Shown here piece by piece: positions 30,330 through 40,519 of a stretch of DNA of 64,000 nt. This DNA is from Asparagopsis taxiformis (Eukaryota; Rhodophyta; Florideophyceae; Bonnemaisoniales; Bonnemaisoniaceae), in assembly GCA_030407315.1 (NCBI GenBank), contig JALQPE010000107.1, forward strand, positions 108,050-172,049, read 5' to 3'. Positions within the stretch are counted from its first letter, which is position 1, and each line of letters starts with the position of its first letter. The notes below the pieces were generated by a model. It saw only the letters and a list, made by a program, of their open reading frames with translations. It was not told the origin of the DNA and made no database searches. The translations under genes and the position numbers were made by a program.

Positions 30330-31517
30330 CAGCGAATCATGGCATCGGCAACCAGCCAAGACGCAGCAGGGCTAGACCGGTTCGATGTCGAAAAAACGCG
30401 CCATGGAAGCACATGACAAGCACGCATCTGAGCAACTCGGACGTAGTGTAGCGATGGATATGCCCCAAAAAGCGCTAAAATGCAAATTGATGGACTTGCG
30501 TCACGTTGTCTACACGCCACTATCTCCCGCCCCAGACTCTGCATATGACACTTTCCTAATCCACGATCATTGCTCACCCGTGCAGCGACAATGGATTCCA
30601 GCTCAGCAGCCCGGCACGCGTCGCGATATCCACACTGCGTCGCAGCACGCTGCGAAGCATGTACATCGACGGGACACCGCGTGGCATCAGTACTGCCACG
30701 AATGATTGCAATCTATGCCCATGCAGAACAAACGCCACCGCTGACGCCCGCGCCGATTCATCCCATGCAATGGTAGTTATGGGCCGTCACGCCGACCGTC
30801 ATGGCGTCTGCACTCAGCATCCGGCCGATGCGATGAGTGGACGTGGCGCACCGCTGTTCTTCTGCACTGTATCCAACTCCATGATGAATCGCGCACGAAA
30901 CGCTAGGTCAACAACGCCCAACTGCTCATATCCATATTTCGCCTGCGTGGCAATTTGTGCACTGGACACGCTCCGGAGACATATGTGGATTACATCGAAA
31001 TCATGCCATCGGTGCTAACCGCCAAATCTGTTGCGTAGAACGTCACGCGGCGCGTGGAAAGTCTAGCATCATCAATAAGCGCTTCATCGATGGCATGTAA
31101 TAGGCTGAATTCTTGTTATACTTTCTGCCAGACTGTATCGTGCTCTATCGATTGTGCGATGACTTGGGTAGAGTGGTTGAAAACATGGAAATACTTGTAT
31201 CTATAGTGTGTTCTGAATTGTGCGCGCGACTTGAAGCGCGACCGGCCTCGACAGTCCTGTGAGCTACGGATGCTCAAAGTCGGACCGAGGTGAAAAACGA
31301 AAATGAATTTACAAATAATAGAAAATAGTCTCCATGCCATAACTCGTCTGCACAACAGCGACTACTCCACAGGGCGTTGTCACATCCATTCACACAGAGA
31401 CCGGATACGAAATCGATGAAATAGAAATGATCGTATGCCATCATCATCCAAAGCCTGTGCCACAAGTCGTTCAACGCATCAATCAACCGTTTTACAGCAC
31501 GCTACAATCTAGATTAC
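30330..31517 (-). repeat. Dispersed intergenic module, copy iv
   Basis: This is the most diverged copy of the module, in reverse orientation, directly downstream of the LamG-like gene. Recognisable blocks are near 30440-30520 (matches about 13080-13170), 30880-31000 (matches 12490-12620) and 31120-31330 (matches about 11990-12300). It links the LamG-like gene to the decayed basic-protein gene, as copy iii links the LamG-like pseudogene to the Cys-rich gene. Confidence 0.6.
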
Positions 31518-32792
31518 TCACCCAACATTCAAAATGAACAACGACTTGAGTCTACCGACGAACCGCGTATCTTCCGAGTCGCCCTTGAGTCCCACGTCAT
31601 AGAACTCGCGATCACTGACTTGAATATCCTTCTCATCACCAGCCTGCTCTGACTTTTGCCCGGTCGCAACAACCTTTCCATTCACAAACAGCTTGCACAC
31701 GCCCTGTTCGCGGTTCCAACTGACGGACAAAAAGCTCCAGACATTGACTTCCACAACGCCGCCGGTCAAAAAGACCAGATCGCTCTCCTGTTGAACGTTC
31801 CTTCTGAGAATGATCCGCATCTGATACGTGTTCGTATCCGGGATTGGAAGCAGACAAAACCAGAACGACCACCACTTTCTCCAGTCGGAAAACAGCGTCA
31901 TCGTCTGATCGCGGAAGCCATTCGGATTCACAAAAATTCCAATCGTGAAATCCTTGCTCTGCAAATCCACAGCCGGCACTTTAACATTCCCCTTATCGCC
32001 CAATATAACACCTTCCGGCGCCCACACAGCATCGCCTTCCAGCTTGGTGTTCTCATCGCCGACGAAATCCGGCTGTTTCAAATACACAGCCATGACGCCA
32101 TTCATGCCGGGCACATACGGGGGCGTACGAAGAAAAGTCTGCTTCACCGACTCCCTGGAACATCCAAGCGCTTCGAGCTCCTTGGTGGGCGCGAGAGAGC
32201 CCTGTGCGACGGTAAGATTCTTAATTTCCCCGACGAAATAGCCCGCATTAGCGCCATTCTTCGAGTCGAGTTTCACACCCACCTCATGATACGCATGGTC
32301 ATTCCCCTGTATACGCACCTCATCATTCGCCGCCTCCCGTTTCTTCGGGTCGGATATCAACTCGCCGTCCTTAAACACCAGACATTCATGTCCGTCCCAC
32401 GACACGGCGAGACACGTCCACACATCCGGCAGCACCTTTCCGAAAGCATTAGCGATCATCGGTTCCACGCCGTTCATCTCGCGTCGTAATTCAACCACGA
32501 TCTGATAGGCGTCCTTGCGCGGACGCAGATACACGCGGAAGGACCAACGACGCGACCAGTCGGAATAGATGTACATCGACTTTTCCTGCGCCGCCTCCGG
32601 CTTGATGAACACCGCAAATGAAAAGTCACCCGCCTGGAAATGGTTGGCCGGGATCTGCACATACCCGTCGCCGGAGAGCGTCACGCCGCCCGCGTCGGAC
32701 CATTTGGCGTCGCCGTGCAGAAGCGTCTTCTCGTCGCCGGAGGCGTCCGAGGACACGAGATATTTTCCGAGAATTTTGAACTCCTCCCTCAT
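31518..32792 (-). CDS. Protein with two LamG / concanavalin A-like domains
   Basis: The product has 424 residues and is made of two related jelly-roll-like halves, about 20-195 and 228-424. Each half has a DxxxxLxGxAxW-type opening, a central FSxxVFIxP or FTIGIFVNP strand, an SDWxxxWSF motif and a late (C)L(A/S)VSW strand followed by CxxFxxG, as in LamG/pentraxin-type carbohydrate- or protein-binding folds. There is no signal peptide at the chosen ATG, so it would be cytosolic unless an upstream exon exists; an ATG about 55 bp after a TATA box argues against one. A broken copy of the second half is fused to a Cys-rich domain at 14130-14956. The ligand is unknown. Confidence 0.75.
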   Translation of the reverse strand: MREEFKILGKYLVSSDASGDEKTLLHGDAKWSDAGGVTLSGDGYVQIPANHFQAGDFSFAVFIKPEAAQEKSMYIYSDWSRRWSFRVYLRPRKDAYQIVVELRREMNGVEPMIANAFGKVLPDVWTCLAVSWDGHECLVFKDGELISDPKKREAANDEVRIQGNDHAYHEVGVKLDSKNGANAGYFVGEIKNLTVAQGSLAPTKELEALGCSRESVKQTFLRTPPYVPGMNGVMAVYLKQPDFVGDENTKLEGDAVWAPEGVILGDKGNVKVPAVDLQSKDFTIGIFVNPNGFRDQTMTLFSDWRKWWSFWFCLLPIPDTNTYQMRIILRRNVQQESDLVFLTGGVVEVNVWSFLSVSWNREQGVCKLFVNGKVVATGQKSEQAGDEKDIQVSDREFYDVGLKGDSEDTRFVGRLKSLFILNVG

Positions 32793-32845
32793 CGTGTGCG
32801 CATGGCGGTCGGATTGCGTCGCGTCGCGTCGGGATGGATTGGCGG

Positions 32846-32852
32846 TTTATAC
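32846..32852 (-). promoter_or_regulatory. TATA box of the LamG-like gene
   Basis: GTATAAA on the minus strand lies about 55 bp upstream of the ATG at 32792, a compact promoter that supports this start. Confidence 0.55.
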
Positions 32853-34417
32853 GTGCGGATTTCACGGTGGATTGCTCGCGCGTGGAGGCGGATTTTAGCA
32901 GAGCGCTTGCTGCGCGTCGGAGCTCGTAGAATTGGCGCGCGGACAGCTGGACGGCCTGGGGATGGGATGGGCGTGTCGTGAGCGACGGGCTGCTTGCGGG
33001 TTGGATGGATGTAGGATGGGTGTATGTAGTGCAAGGTTGGAGCTCGACGGGTTTGTGATGCTACTTGTAGATGGTGTTGTACATTGTCGCGTGATGATGT
33101 CAGGGTATCTGCTCATTGCGAGATATCGCGCGACGTGTGGACATACGATGAGATTGTATCGTGCAACGTAGCATGATGATGGGATTCGTATGCAACGATT
33201 GGTCCACTTGTCGTCACACGAATCATCGTCGCAGCTCATTCGACGTCCGATATGGCCCGATTCATCGCCCATTCCGCCATGCTTGGGACAGTCTGAAACG
33301 TCGCACACGGCCCATACGTCGTAGCGACCCCGCGACAAACAACCGATACACTCCCAGACGCCATCGTCGTGACCCGTGCGCCACCTCCGTGGTAGCCGCA
33401 CATCACGACCGGCGCGTCTGTCGACAGGGAGCTGCGCGTGCGCAGGCGTGCCAGCGCTTGTGCTTGTAGCGACGGCTGTTTTCCGGTCGTGTTCGAGGTG
33501 GGATGGCGGGGAGGTTTAGGCGCGCGGTTGTGAGACGGGATACCGGTGCTGTGCGTTGAACAATGTGGAATGAAGCTGGGATGTTTTGGGGTGTTGTAAT
33601 TGTGCATGTGAATTATCTCTACTTCTAATATGTGCTGTAGCCCGGCAGTTATAAACTCTACATGCTATTCACGACCCCGAATCATCCCCGGCTCGGTTTT
33701 CATTAGGCTCCAATCGGCGCGGCCGACCCTTCTGCGCATGTCATTCATGAACAACACATCACCCAGCCGTACCGCTTTCGTTGATGTATGCCCGGCCCGT
33801 CAGGACGGCATTCTTTGCAATTACGCTCCGACACGCATCGTTTAGATACGACGCTCTATTGCGGCCGTCTCGTCGCTTTCCATCGTTGTCCCACTGGGTC
33901 CCTCATGAACATCTTTCGCGACATAGCTCCCGATTTTATCATTTTATATACGCAAACGTGCTGCTGCGTTTGAAAGGAAATTAGGTCGTACCCTGAGTTA
34001 TTTCTCTTTGAGCGACTCAATACAATAACAAAGTGTCCGACTGGAATGAAGGCGATCGATGAACCATCCACGTCTTGCTTTCGATGGAGTGCGATGTATA
34101 TGTCTTGAAACTATTTCAGACTGTCCAGTTGGAACAGTGTCGAGTGCAACAACAGACGTTTCATGTACGCTATTTGCTATCGAATCAATCCCGATTGCCA
34201 CTTCTGGTGCATGCATCACATGTCGTTCTTGTCACAAAACGCGTTTTACAAGTTGTACCAGTGCTATTGTTTGCTGGAGAAACTATCACTAGTACATACA
34301 CTTGCTACCCGTTTCGTTCAGTTTCCATCCCACACACTGATTTGCTACCGTGTACCAGACGCGCACCTGTTTTCCTGACATGGTGGATCCATCGCTCTCC
34401 AAATCCATTCTCTGCCG
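32853..34417. other. Gene-free stretch
   Basis: I see no supported gene and no repeat shared with the rest of the window. Frames on both strands overlap without recognisable motifs. Confidence 0.45.
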
Positions 34418-35395
34418 ATGATAATATATCATATCAGCCACGTTGACCAGTTCAGGTTGCTGAAACGGGTTCTTCGTCCTGCACCACCATCAAAGCTGAT
34501 TCGATACCCAAGGCTAGAACCGCCAAATGGACAGAATGCCCAGTTGGTGCATCACCTACTCAAGCATCTATGGTATGCACCTTTGCCGTGCGAAACGTTT
34601 TCAGAAATTACAGACTTTCTTCGCATGCGCTGCCAAGCAGAAAAGGCATCAGCCATTCTCAGATCTGCTTCATAGAGCAGATATTCACCTGGATTTCCCC
34701 CTCCGACTCATGCCCCCATTTGTACGTCATGCCAAATTCCTCCGATCTCTACTGCGGGTGCGGCAAGTTGCAGGAGATAACCTACCGCAACTGCTCGTGG
34801 TACAGAATCACCAATCCACTCTGCATGTCCACCCGGTTTTTCAAAATCATCGGTCGCGTTCGACAATTTACTCGCTTGTCCTGGTCCTTTCCTTACACGA
34901 CATATCCTGCCGGTCAACTTTCCGGATATGGTTCACCGACGTGCGTGATATGTTTTGCCAGAACTTTCCCGACCACCGCTGCGATCACTCGTACGACACA
35001 TCACGCTGGAACATTCTCCCCAACCAACTAGAACACAGCTGTTTCGTCAGGTAACTTTTCGCGCAAATGTGAACCATGCTTCCCGTGCACCGCAGGCCTT
35101 GCAGGATTCTCCTGTGCTACCATGTCTGAGATATGCATCATCTGCGCTCATGGAACCATTTCTAAACGTCCCGGAAGTGGCAGAGGTCTTTGTGGATCTG
35201 AGGCGAATTATGATCAAACGTGCGTTGGAGCGGCAGGAACTAGCGCAGTTCTTGCACTGGCACTCGTTGAAGTACCTGGTCCACGGTGTACACATGTACC
35301 GGTTTCGCGACCTGCTTCACTGCCGACCCCACCCCATTCATATCTGTGTTCCAGCGGTGGAGAGAGTTTGCTGTTCGAGGACCGAGTTGTTGTAG
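34418..35395 (+). pseudogene. Possible decayed gene of unknown family, spread over three frames
   Basis: Three plus-strand frames follow each other with protein-like composition: 34418-34675 (rich in Leu/Arg helix-like sequence), then a Cys-rich frame inside 34570-35031 containing YCGCGKLQ and a CSWYRITNPLC-like motif, then a helical stretch inside 34955-35395 containing FLNVPEVAEVFVDL. No one frame covers them. This could be a gene with frameshifts, one with introns, or chance. I do not recognise the family. Confidence 0.25.
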
Positions 35396-35712
35396 AACGC
35401 TTCACCGCGGCCGCTGCCGAATTGTGAGGGGTAGTGTTCCGAGTCGCGTCCATGTAGGAAAACAGCGATAGGTGAGATAGGCCAAAATCGCCGTCGATTG
35501 TGTGATCGGCGTCGTTTGTGAAGGCTGAGAAACTCCTTTCGACTTGTGGCTTCGTACCATAACGGGGAGAGCTCATAGGTAGTAGACATGGAGATATCAA
35601 TCGGCATGTTTCGAGAATGGAGTAGGTTGATATCAAAGCGATATGCCGTCCCACATGTCGCCATTACGTGTCCTTCCAATCCGAAATCAGCGATCACAAA
35701 ATTTCTATTTCT

Positions 35713-38700
35713 CTACGGCACAGTCCTCTGCAGACTGGGTCCAGCAGCGCTCCCGTCGTCCAAACGCTGCTGAGCTCTGATCACAGCGTCCACAATGAGA
35801 TCGATCAACTCCATCCGCTTTTCCTCCTCACCCTCTCCGTTCGTGGCACCAATCTTGTTCTCGATCCCAGTGATGCCCCACAGAGCCTGCAGCGCATCAA
35901 TAACGTCTCGCAGAGATCCTCTCTCTTCAACTTGACGAGCCCAGTATCCCGCATTGTCAAACGCGTTCGCTCCAGTCTCGTCCGTGAGTGTGAGCAATGT
36001 GTTGACATCTCCAAAGTCCATCAGCCCCAATCGATAGAAAACAGGGATGATGATCATGCCACGCTCGCCGTCCTTCTTGAACCGCTCCAAGAAACATATC
36101 AACTCCCTCATTGTCCACTTGCGCGCTGCAAATTCCGGCGACAATATTACGACTGCGATTGATACACACTCCATCGACTCTTTCATCTCCCTAGGCGCAT
36201 CCTGCCCGGGTTGCAGCTCCTCGATGTCCAAAAATACATCGAATCCAAGCGCTTTCAGTTTGGCGTACACCTTTCGCGCAATGGTTTCTTTATCCGGCCC
36301 GGCGTGGCTGATGAACACCCTATATTTCTTACTTTGGGTGTGCCTTTCGCGCCGGGAACCAAGAGGCTGTGCTCTAGGTTTTCTCGTGTTGCGCAAAGCT
36401 GGTAGTTGTGGTTGGGGCCATTCTTTCAGCTTTGTTTCCTCCGTTACCAGTTGGACATGTTCTAGACCTCCACCTTCTCTCGATGTCCAGAAACAGCGTG
36501 TTCTTGGCAAGTACTCCACTTCCCAGGGCATGTGGTCCAGAGTTGCGAGAGTGGCGTTACCTTTCCTCCCATTCATCTGAATAGCGCCAGAGTAAAGGTA
36601 CAGGTTTTCTCCGAAATCACAAAACAGGCGCAGAGGCTCAGTATTGCTGCCACTCAAAAGTCGTCGAACATGTTTCGGCACGCTTTCATCTCGTTCTGTT
36701 GCTGTGTCAATGCGCCATGAAGCTGACTTGGTCACTCTCTCTCCACCCCATTTCTCTTGAACGGAGGCGCGTGCACTCAGAACGGTACCTTCTGAATTGA
36801 ACCGTAAAGAAAATACATTTGGCTGCAGCCACATTCCATCGTGGTCTTCGAATGCCTCGGCCCAGTCTTCCAATTCTGAAAATGTGTACAGCGTCTCTCT
36901 GCTTGAAATATCAACAACGTAGACAGTTAGAGCTGGATAACCACAATACGCAATGTATTTGCCACTACTGCAAGTTGCGATTCGATCAACGGAAAACTCA
37001 GGCTCGTATCTCTCGATCACGTTATCAACTTCACCGTAGACATCATCCAATTTTCGCAGCTCGATCACCCCCAATCCCTTGTTCAATCCAGCTATGAATG
37101 CACCATCCGCGGACACCCCAAACGCTTCGATATCCCTCAGGAAGGAATGTTCTGCTGCTGGTGCTCGCGAATCTCCATCCGACACACGTTCCGCATCCCA
37201 CACAAACACGTTCTCCTTTCGAAAATCGGCCACAAATAATTGCGACTCGTCATCGCTCAATACGAGTGAAAAGGGGTCCACCATTCGGGTATCGCAGAAT
37301 CGATGTATCATGGGGACGCCGCTCGTGGCATCTCTCACATCCCACGCAACAACTTCATTCTCACCTGCCGAGAACAACATCCCTCCATCGCTGCTGAACA
37401 CAACTGACCATACCTGAAATTCGTGCTTCATCAACGGTTCACAAATTTGCCGCCGTTGTTGCACGCTCCACAGTCTCACGCTCTTGTCAAAAGATGCAGA
37501 TGCCATCATATTTTCATCAGGACTCACCGAAACACACATCACTTCGCCCGTGTGTCCAGTGAGCGAGTCTCCAATCGGCGCCCATGTATCCACGTCCCAA
37601 ACCCGAATCGTATGATCATATGAAGCCGAAACGAAGATTTTCTCGCTCTTTGCAGTCCCCAATGACCCCACTCCATCACTGTGGCCGTTCACGCATTTGA
37701 GAACGCGTCTGCTTTTCGTATCGACGATTCGCACGTTCCCAGTTGAAGAACCAACAACGAGTGCTCCACGTGTCGGGATAATTACTGCCCTCCAGAGCTT
37801 TTCATCGGTCCCAAGCTTCACCTGAAAAGAACCAACAAACGTGTTCTTCTTGCAAACGTTCACGACCCCAGCTCTTGAACAAGAGTATATCACGCCATTG
37901 GCGCGGTCAACGCATATACCGACAACACAGTCTTTATGCCCACCTAGTGAATACCGTTCCATGCTATCGTTGCAGCCGATTACGCGAACCTCTCCTTCGA
38001 TCCCGCCAAACACCAGCTCATCTCTTTCCAAACCCTTTTCCATGCATCTGATGTTCATTTGTGTTCCCAACAACCGTTTCAGCTCGCTATCCACACTGCT
38101 CAGGACCCCAGCACCAGCCCGAATCCATGGCCGAGCGCTGTGCTGCTCAATACCCCACATCACGCGACGAATGACACTGGAATCGCTGCGTAGAGAGGAA
38201 AGTCGCCCGTACAATTGGAACGAGCATTCGCCGCGGTTATTCATGCAGAACGGCAAGAGGCACTTCTCCATCGTTTCTACCAGAATCCCAATGTCTTGAA
38301 CCACACTGCTCTTCTGCTCATCACACCCATTTCTGTTGATGAAATCTCGCAGCATACGTAGGTCCGACATGATCTTGTGGAATGGCAATCGCTTTTCGTC
38401 TTGGTTGACATGCTGAATCCAGGAAAAGTCTGTCAAAAGTTGCAGCGCTTCTGCGCTTCTTCCCGCACCAAGCATGTGCCACACGATGTTTTCTGCCATA
38501 TAGCGTTCATCCGCCAATTTCTTCCATGGTGCTACGGAATCGGGCAGTTCTGGTGGCGAGTAATACTCGTCAACCAGTTGCGCATGCCACACTTGCACTT
38601 CCCCGTTTTCTTCGGCCATACGCATAGCAAAGTCGTGCACCAAGTCATGGATTTTCAACCCTGGATCCGTAATCTCTTCGTCCGCTGCTGCAGACGCGAT

Positions 38701-39783
38701 ATTGGTTTCGATAAGCAGGTCCATAGCCAATTTCGCCTCTTTCTGTGGCAAGTTCCACAGACTGTTTAGACTTGTCAACGGAATGAACGACTGCTTCTGC
38801 AGTACACTAAGGGATCGAAACATTTCCATTGATGAAATCTTTTCCACTGCCCACTTCTCGTCGGCTGCCTCCAGACTCGATTGCAATGAAGCATACAAGC
38901 CCAAGTGCTCCAAACTCCCACTTTCACCTAGTTGTTGCACATTGTGTTGCAATGTAGTCCAGTAGCGATTCCATGCGTCTTCTCTACGACTCCCGTCTAG
39001 TTGTTCCATTTCACGAAGAACCGACGTACCTGCAACACTGAGCGCCAACGGCAGACCAGCGCACACTTGAACGATTTTTCGCACTGCATCCTTATTTATG
39101 CCTGATAAAACTTGCAGCTTCGACACTTCCACATTAGCATAGTGACATAGAATACGCTCTGCCGTTTTGATATCAGACGCATCTGGGATCACATTTATTT
39201 GCACGTCATGAAGCGGCCTTCGCGCAACGCCACGGTCCCTCGTCGACGTGAGCAGCTTGAGGGAAGCAGAAGGGAGCTTACGAACAGCCGCGCAAATACC
39301 CTTCACAAGTGCATTCAAAGCGCTACTCACATCCCAGATGTCATCAAAAATGAGCAGAACGCTCTTGTCTTTGAGTTGGTCGAAAAGTTTTCCAAACAGC
39401 ACAGCATGCGATCGGTCGGTAGCGGCCATGCGCAAAAATTGCTCAACAAATTGCGGACAAGCTTCGCGGATGAATTCCTCCAGCTGCTCCATCAATGTCG
39501 CAACATCGGCGTCCTGACCGAGCGAAATGAACCATACACCATCGGGATACCTGGCCCATATGTCTTTATCGTAGCCGATTTCCTTGAGAATGGTGGTTTT
39601 CCCAACGCCACCCATTCCGACAAGTGAAACAGAATTGCGGCCACGTGCGTGTGAGAGTAGTTCGCGTTTGACGCTGCTTTCTGGGGTTTTGGCGTGCTCG
39701 GAAAAGTCTAGGATGGCGGAGAGATTCGGAGGAACGTGGAATGCTTTCGGTTTCTCGACTGGTCGACTTGTGGAGTGACCCAT
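35713..39783 (-). CDS. NB-ARC-WD40-TIR receptor, diverged paralogue 5 (unpaired)
   Basis: The product has 1356 residues from the ATG at 39783, chosen because it gives MGHSTS (Gly2, Ser6: myristoylation consensus) and aligns with the other four; an open extension to 39882 is not homologous. P-loop GMGGVGKTT is at 56-64, Walker B LLIFDD at 143-148 and GLPLA at 243-247. An IHDLVH motif, WD40 repeats and a TIR at about 1153-1290 follow, with the putative catalytic Glu at 1227. It is clearly more distant from paralogues 1-4 than they are from each other, and it has no head-to-head partner: the next gene upstream is a small gene on the same strand. It can serve as outgroup for the array. Function is inferred from domains. 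Confidence 0.92.
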   Translation of the reverse strand: MGHSTSRPVEKPKAFHVPPNLSAILDFSEHAKTPESSVKRELLSHARGRNSVSLVGMGGVGKTTILKEIGYDKDIWARYPDGVWFISLGQDADVATLMEQLEEFIREACPQFVEQFLRMAATDRSHAVLFGKLFDQLKDKSVLLIFDDIWDVSSALNALVKGICAAVRKLPSASLKLLTSTRDRGVARRPLHDVQINVIPDASDIKTAERILCHYANVEVSKLQVLSGINKDAVRKIVQVCAGLPLALSVAGTSVLREMEQLDGSRREDAWNRYWTTLQHNVQQLGESGSLEHLGLYASLQSSLEAADEKWAVEKISSMEMFRSLSVLQKQSFIPLTSLNSLWNLPQKEAKLAMDLLIETNIASAAADEEITDPGLKIHDLVHDFAMRMAEENGEVQVWHAQLVDEYYSPPELPDSVAPWKKLADERYMAENIVWHMLGAGRSAEALQLLTDFSWIQHVNQDEKRLPFHKIMSDLRMLRDFINRNGCDEQKSSVVQDIGILVETMEKCLLPFCMNNRGECSFQLYGRLSSLRSDSSVIRRVMWGIEQHSARPWIRAGAGVLSSVDSELKRLLGTQMNIRCMEKGLERDELVFGGIEGEVRVIGCNDSMERYSLGGHKDCVVGICVDRANGVIYSCSRAGVVNVCKKNTFVGSFQVKLGTDEKLWRAVIIPTRGALVVGSSTGNVRIVDTKSRRVLKCVNGHSDGVGSLGTAKSEKIFVSASYDHTIRVWDVDTWAPIGDSLTGHTGEVMCVSVSPDENMMASASFDKSVRLWSVQQRRQICEPLMKHEFQVWSVVFSSDGGMLFSAGENEVVAWDVRDATSGVPMIHRFCDTRMVDPFSLVLSDDESQLFVADFRKENVFVWDAERVSDGDSRAPAAEHSFLRDIEAFGVSADGAFIAGLNKGLGVIELRKLDDVYGEVDNVIERYEPEFSVDRIATCSSGKYIAYCGYPALTVYVVDISSRETLYTFSELEDWAEAFEDHDGMWLQPNVFSLRFNSEGTVLSARASVQEKWGGERVTKSASWRIDTATERDESVPKHVRRLLSGSNTEPLRLFCDFGENLYLYSGAIQMNGRKGNATLATLDHMPWEVEYLPRTRCFWTSREGGGLEHVQLVTEETKLKEWPQPQLPALRNTRKPRAQPLGSRRERHTQSKKYRVFISHAGPDKETIARKVYAKLKALGFDVFLDIEELQPGQDAPREMKESMECVSIAVVILSPEFAARKWTMRELICFLERFKKDGERGMIIIPVFYRLGLMDFGDVNTLLTLTDETGANAFDNAGYWARQVEERGSLRDVIDALQALWGITGIENKIGATNGEGEEEKRMELIDLIVDAVIRAQQRLDDGSAAGPSLQRTVP

Positions 39784-40219
39784 GATGAGGTGTGGTTGCA
39801 ATGAAATGTCAAGTGGAGAGGGTTGGTTGGAGTGATGATTGTGGCGACTCGAGAGAGAGATTGGTGGTGGGATTGAGACCAACGGGACGAATGCACGTTT
39901 GTCGGGATTGGATGAGAGAGGCAGTTTTGGGAGTTGAGGTGGCGCTGGGATGGTCTTCCGCTCCCACTGTGGGATTAGAGGTCTGGTGCATCTGGGCCTG
40001 AAAGGGAGTATTGTACTGTATGTCGGATTAACCGAGTTTGTTGTTGTACGACGTAAGAATGGAAGCTACACTTGTTATCTTCTAATAGGTGGGCGAGAGG
40101 CTCGGGTTTTCATTTGACAAATAACATATTTTAATTAAGAGCGATAGTCGAGATAAGACGGTCCATTTCACGCATGGACAGCAGCTGCGATGCAACTCGT
40201 CTTCAAAACTGATACTCGA
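39784..40219. other. Upstream region of paralogue 5, no gene
   Basis: This 436-bp gap lies between two minus-strand genes. It shows no similarity to the pair A or pair B divergent promoters and no full TGACGTCA site. Confidence 0.5.
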
Positions 40220-40519
40220 CTATCGTTTACCCCCATTATTGTCGTCGACATGGCGTTCCTCTTTCTCGATGGAATTAGCCGATGCCGCGACTAATAATGG
40301 TTCGGGCTTCACCCCTGTGCCGACCATTTGGTGGCTCACACAGCTTGGGGCTTCAGCCACGGTGCTACCATTTGTGGAGGTTGCTTTCTCCAAATGGTAC
40401 TTGATTTGACGCTTTGTGCGTCGTACCCTCTTCTTCAGCTTGGAGGCTAGCTTGAAGATCTTCATGACCTCGTGCTCCATATTGCTGACATCTTCCAGCA
40501 ACTTTTCCACGGGGTGCAT
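40220..40519 (-). CDS. Small basic coiled-coil protein, paralogue of 13547-13927
   Basis: A 99-residue frame with an ATG at 40519. Residues about 4-45 form a helical, Lys/Arg-rich segment with the pattern of the protein at 13547-13927 (acidic-hydrophobic start, then KLKKRVRRTKRQ). The tail is hydrophilic and ends in a charged stretch. There is no signal peptide or membrane segment. A TATA-like element on the minus strand near 40766-40772 is about 250 bp upstream. The repeated family makes a real gene likely, but the function is unknown. Confidence 0.55.
   Translation of the reverse strand: MHPVEKLLEDVSNMEHEVMKIFKLASKLKKRVRRTKRQIKYHLEKATSTNGSTVAEAPSCVSHQMVGTGVKPEPLLVAASANSIEKEERHVDDNNGGKR

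Noticed and set aside
39784..39882. Upstream in-frame extension of receptor paralogue 5
   Set aside because: Not homologous to the other receptors; the ATG at 39783 gives the shared MGxxxS start.
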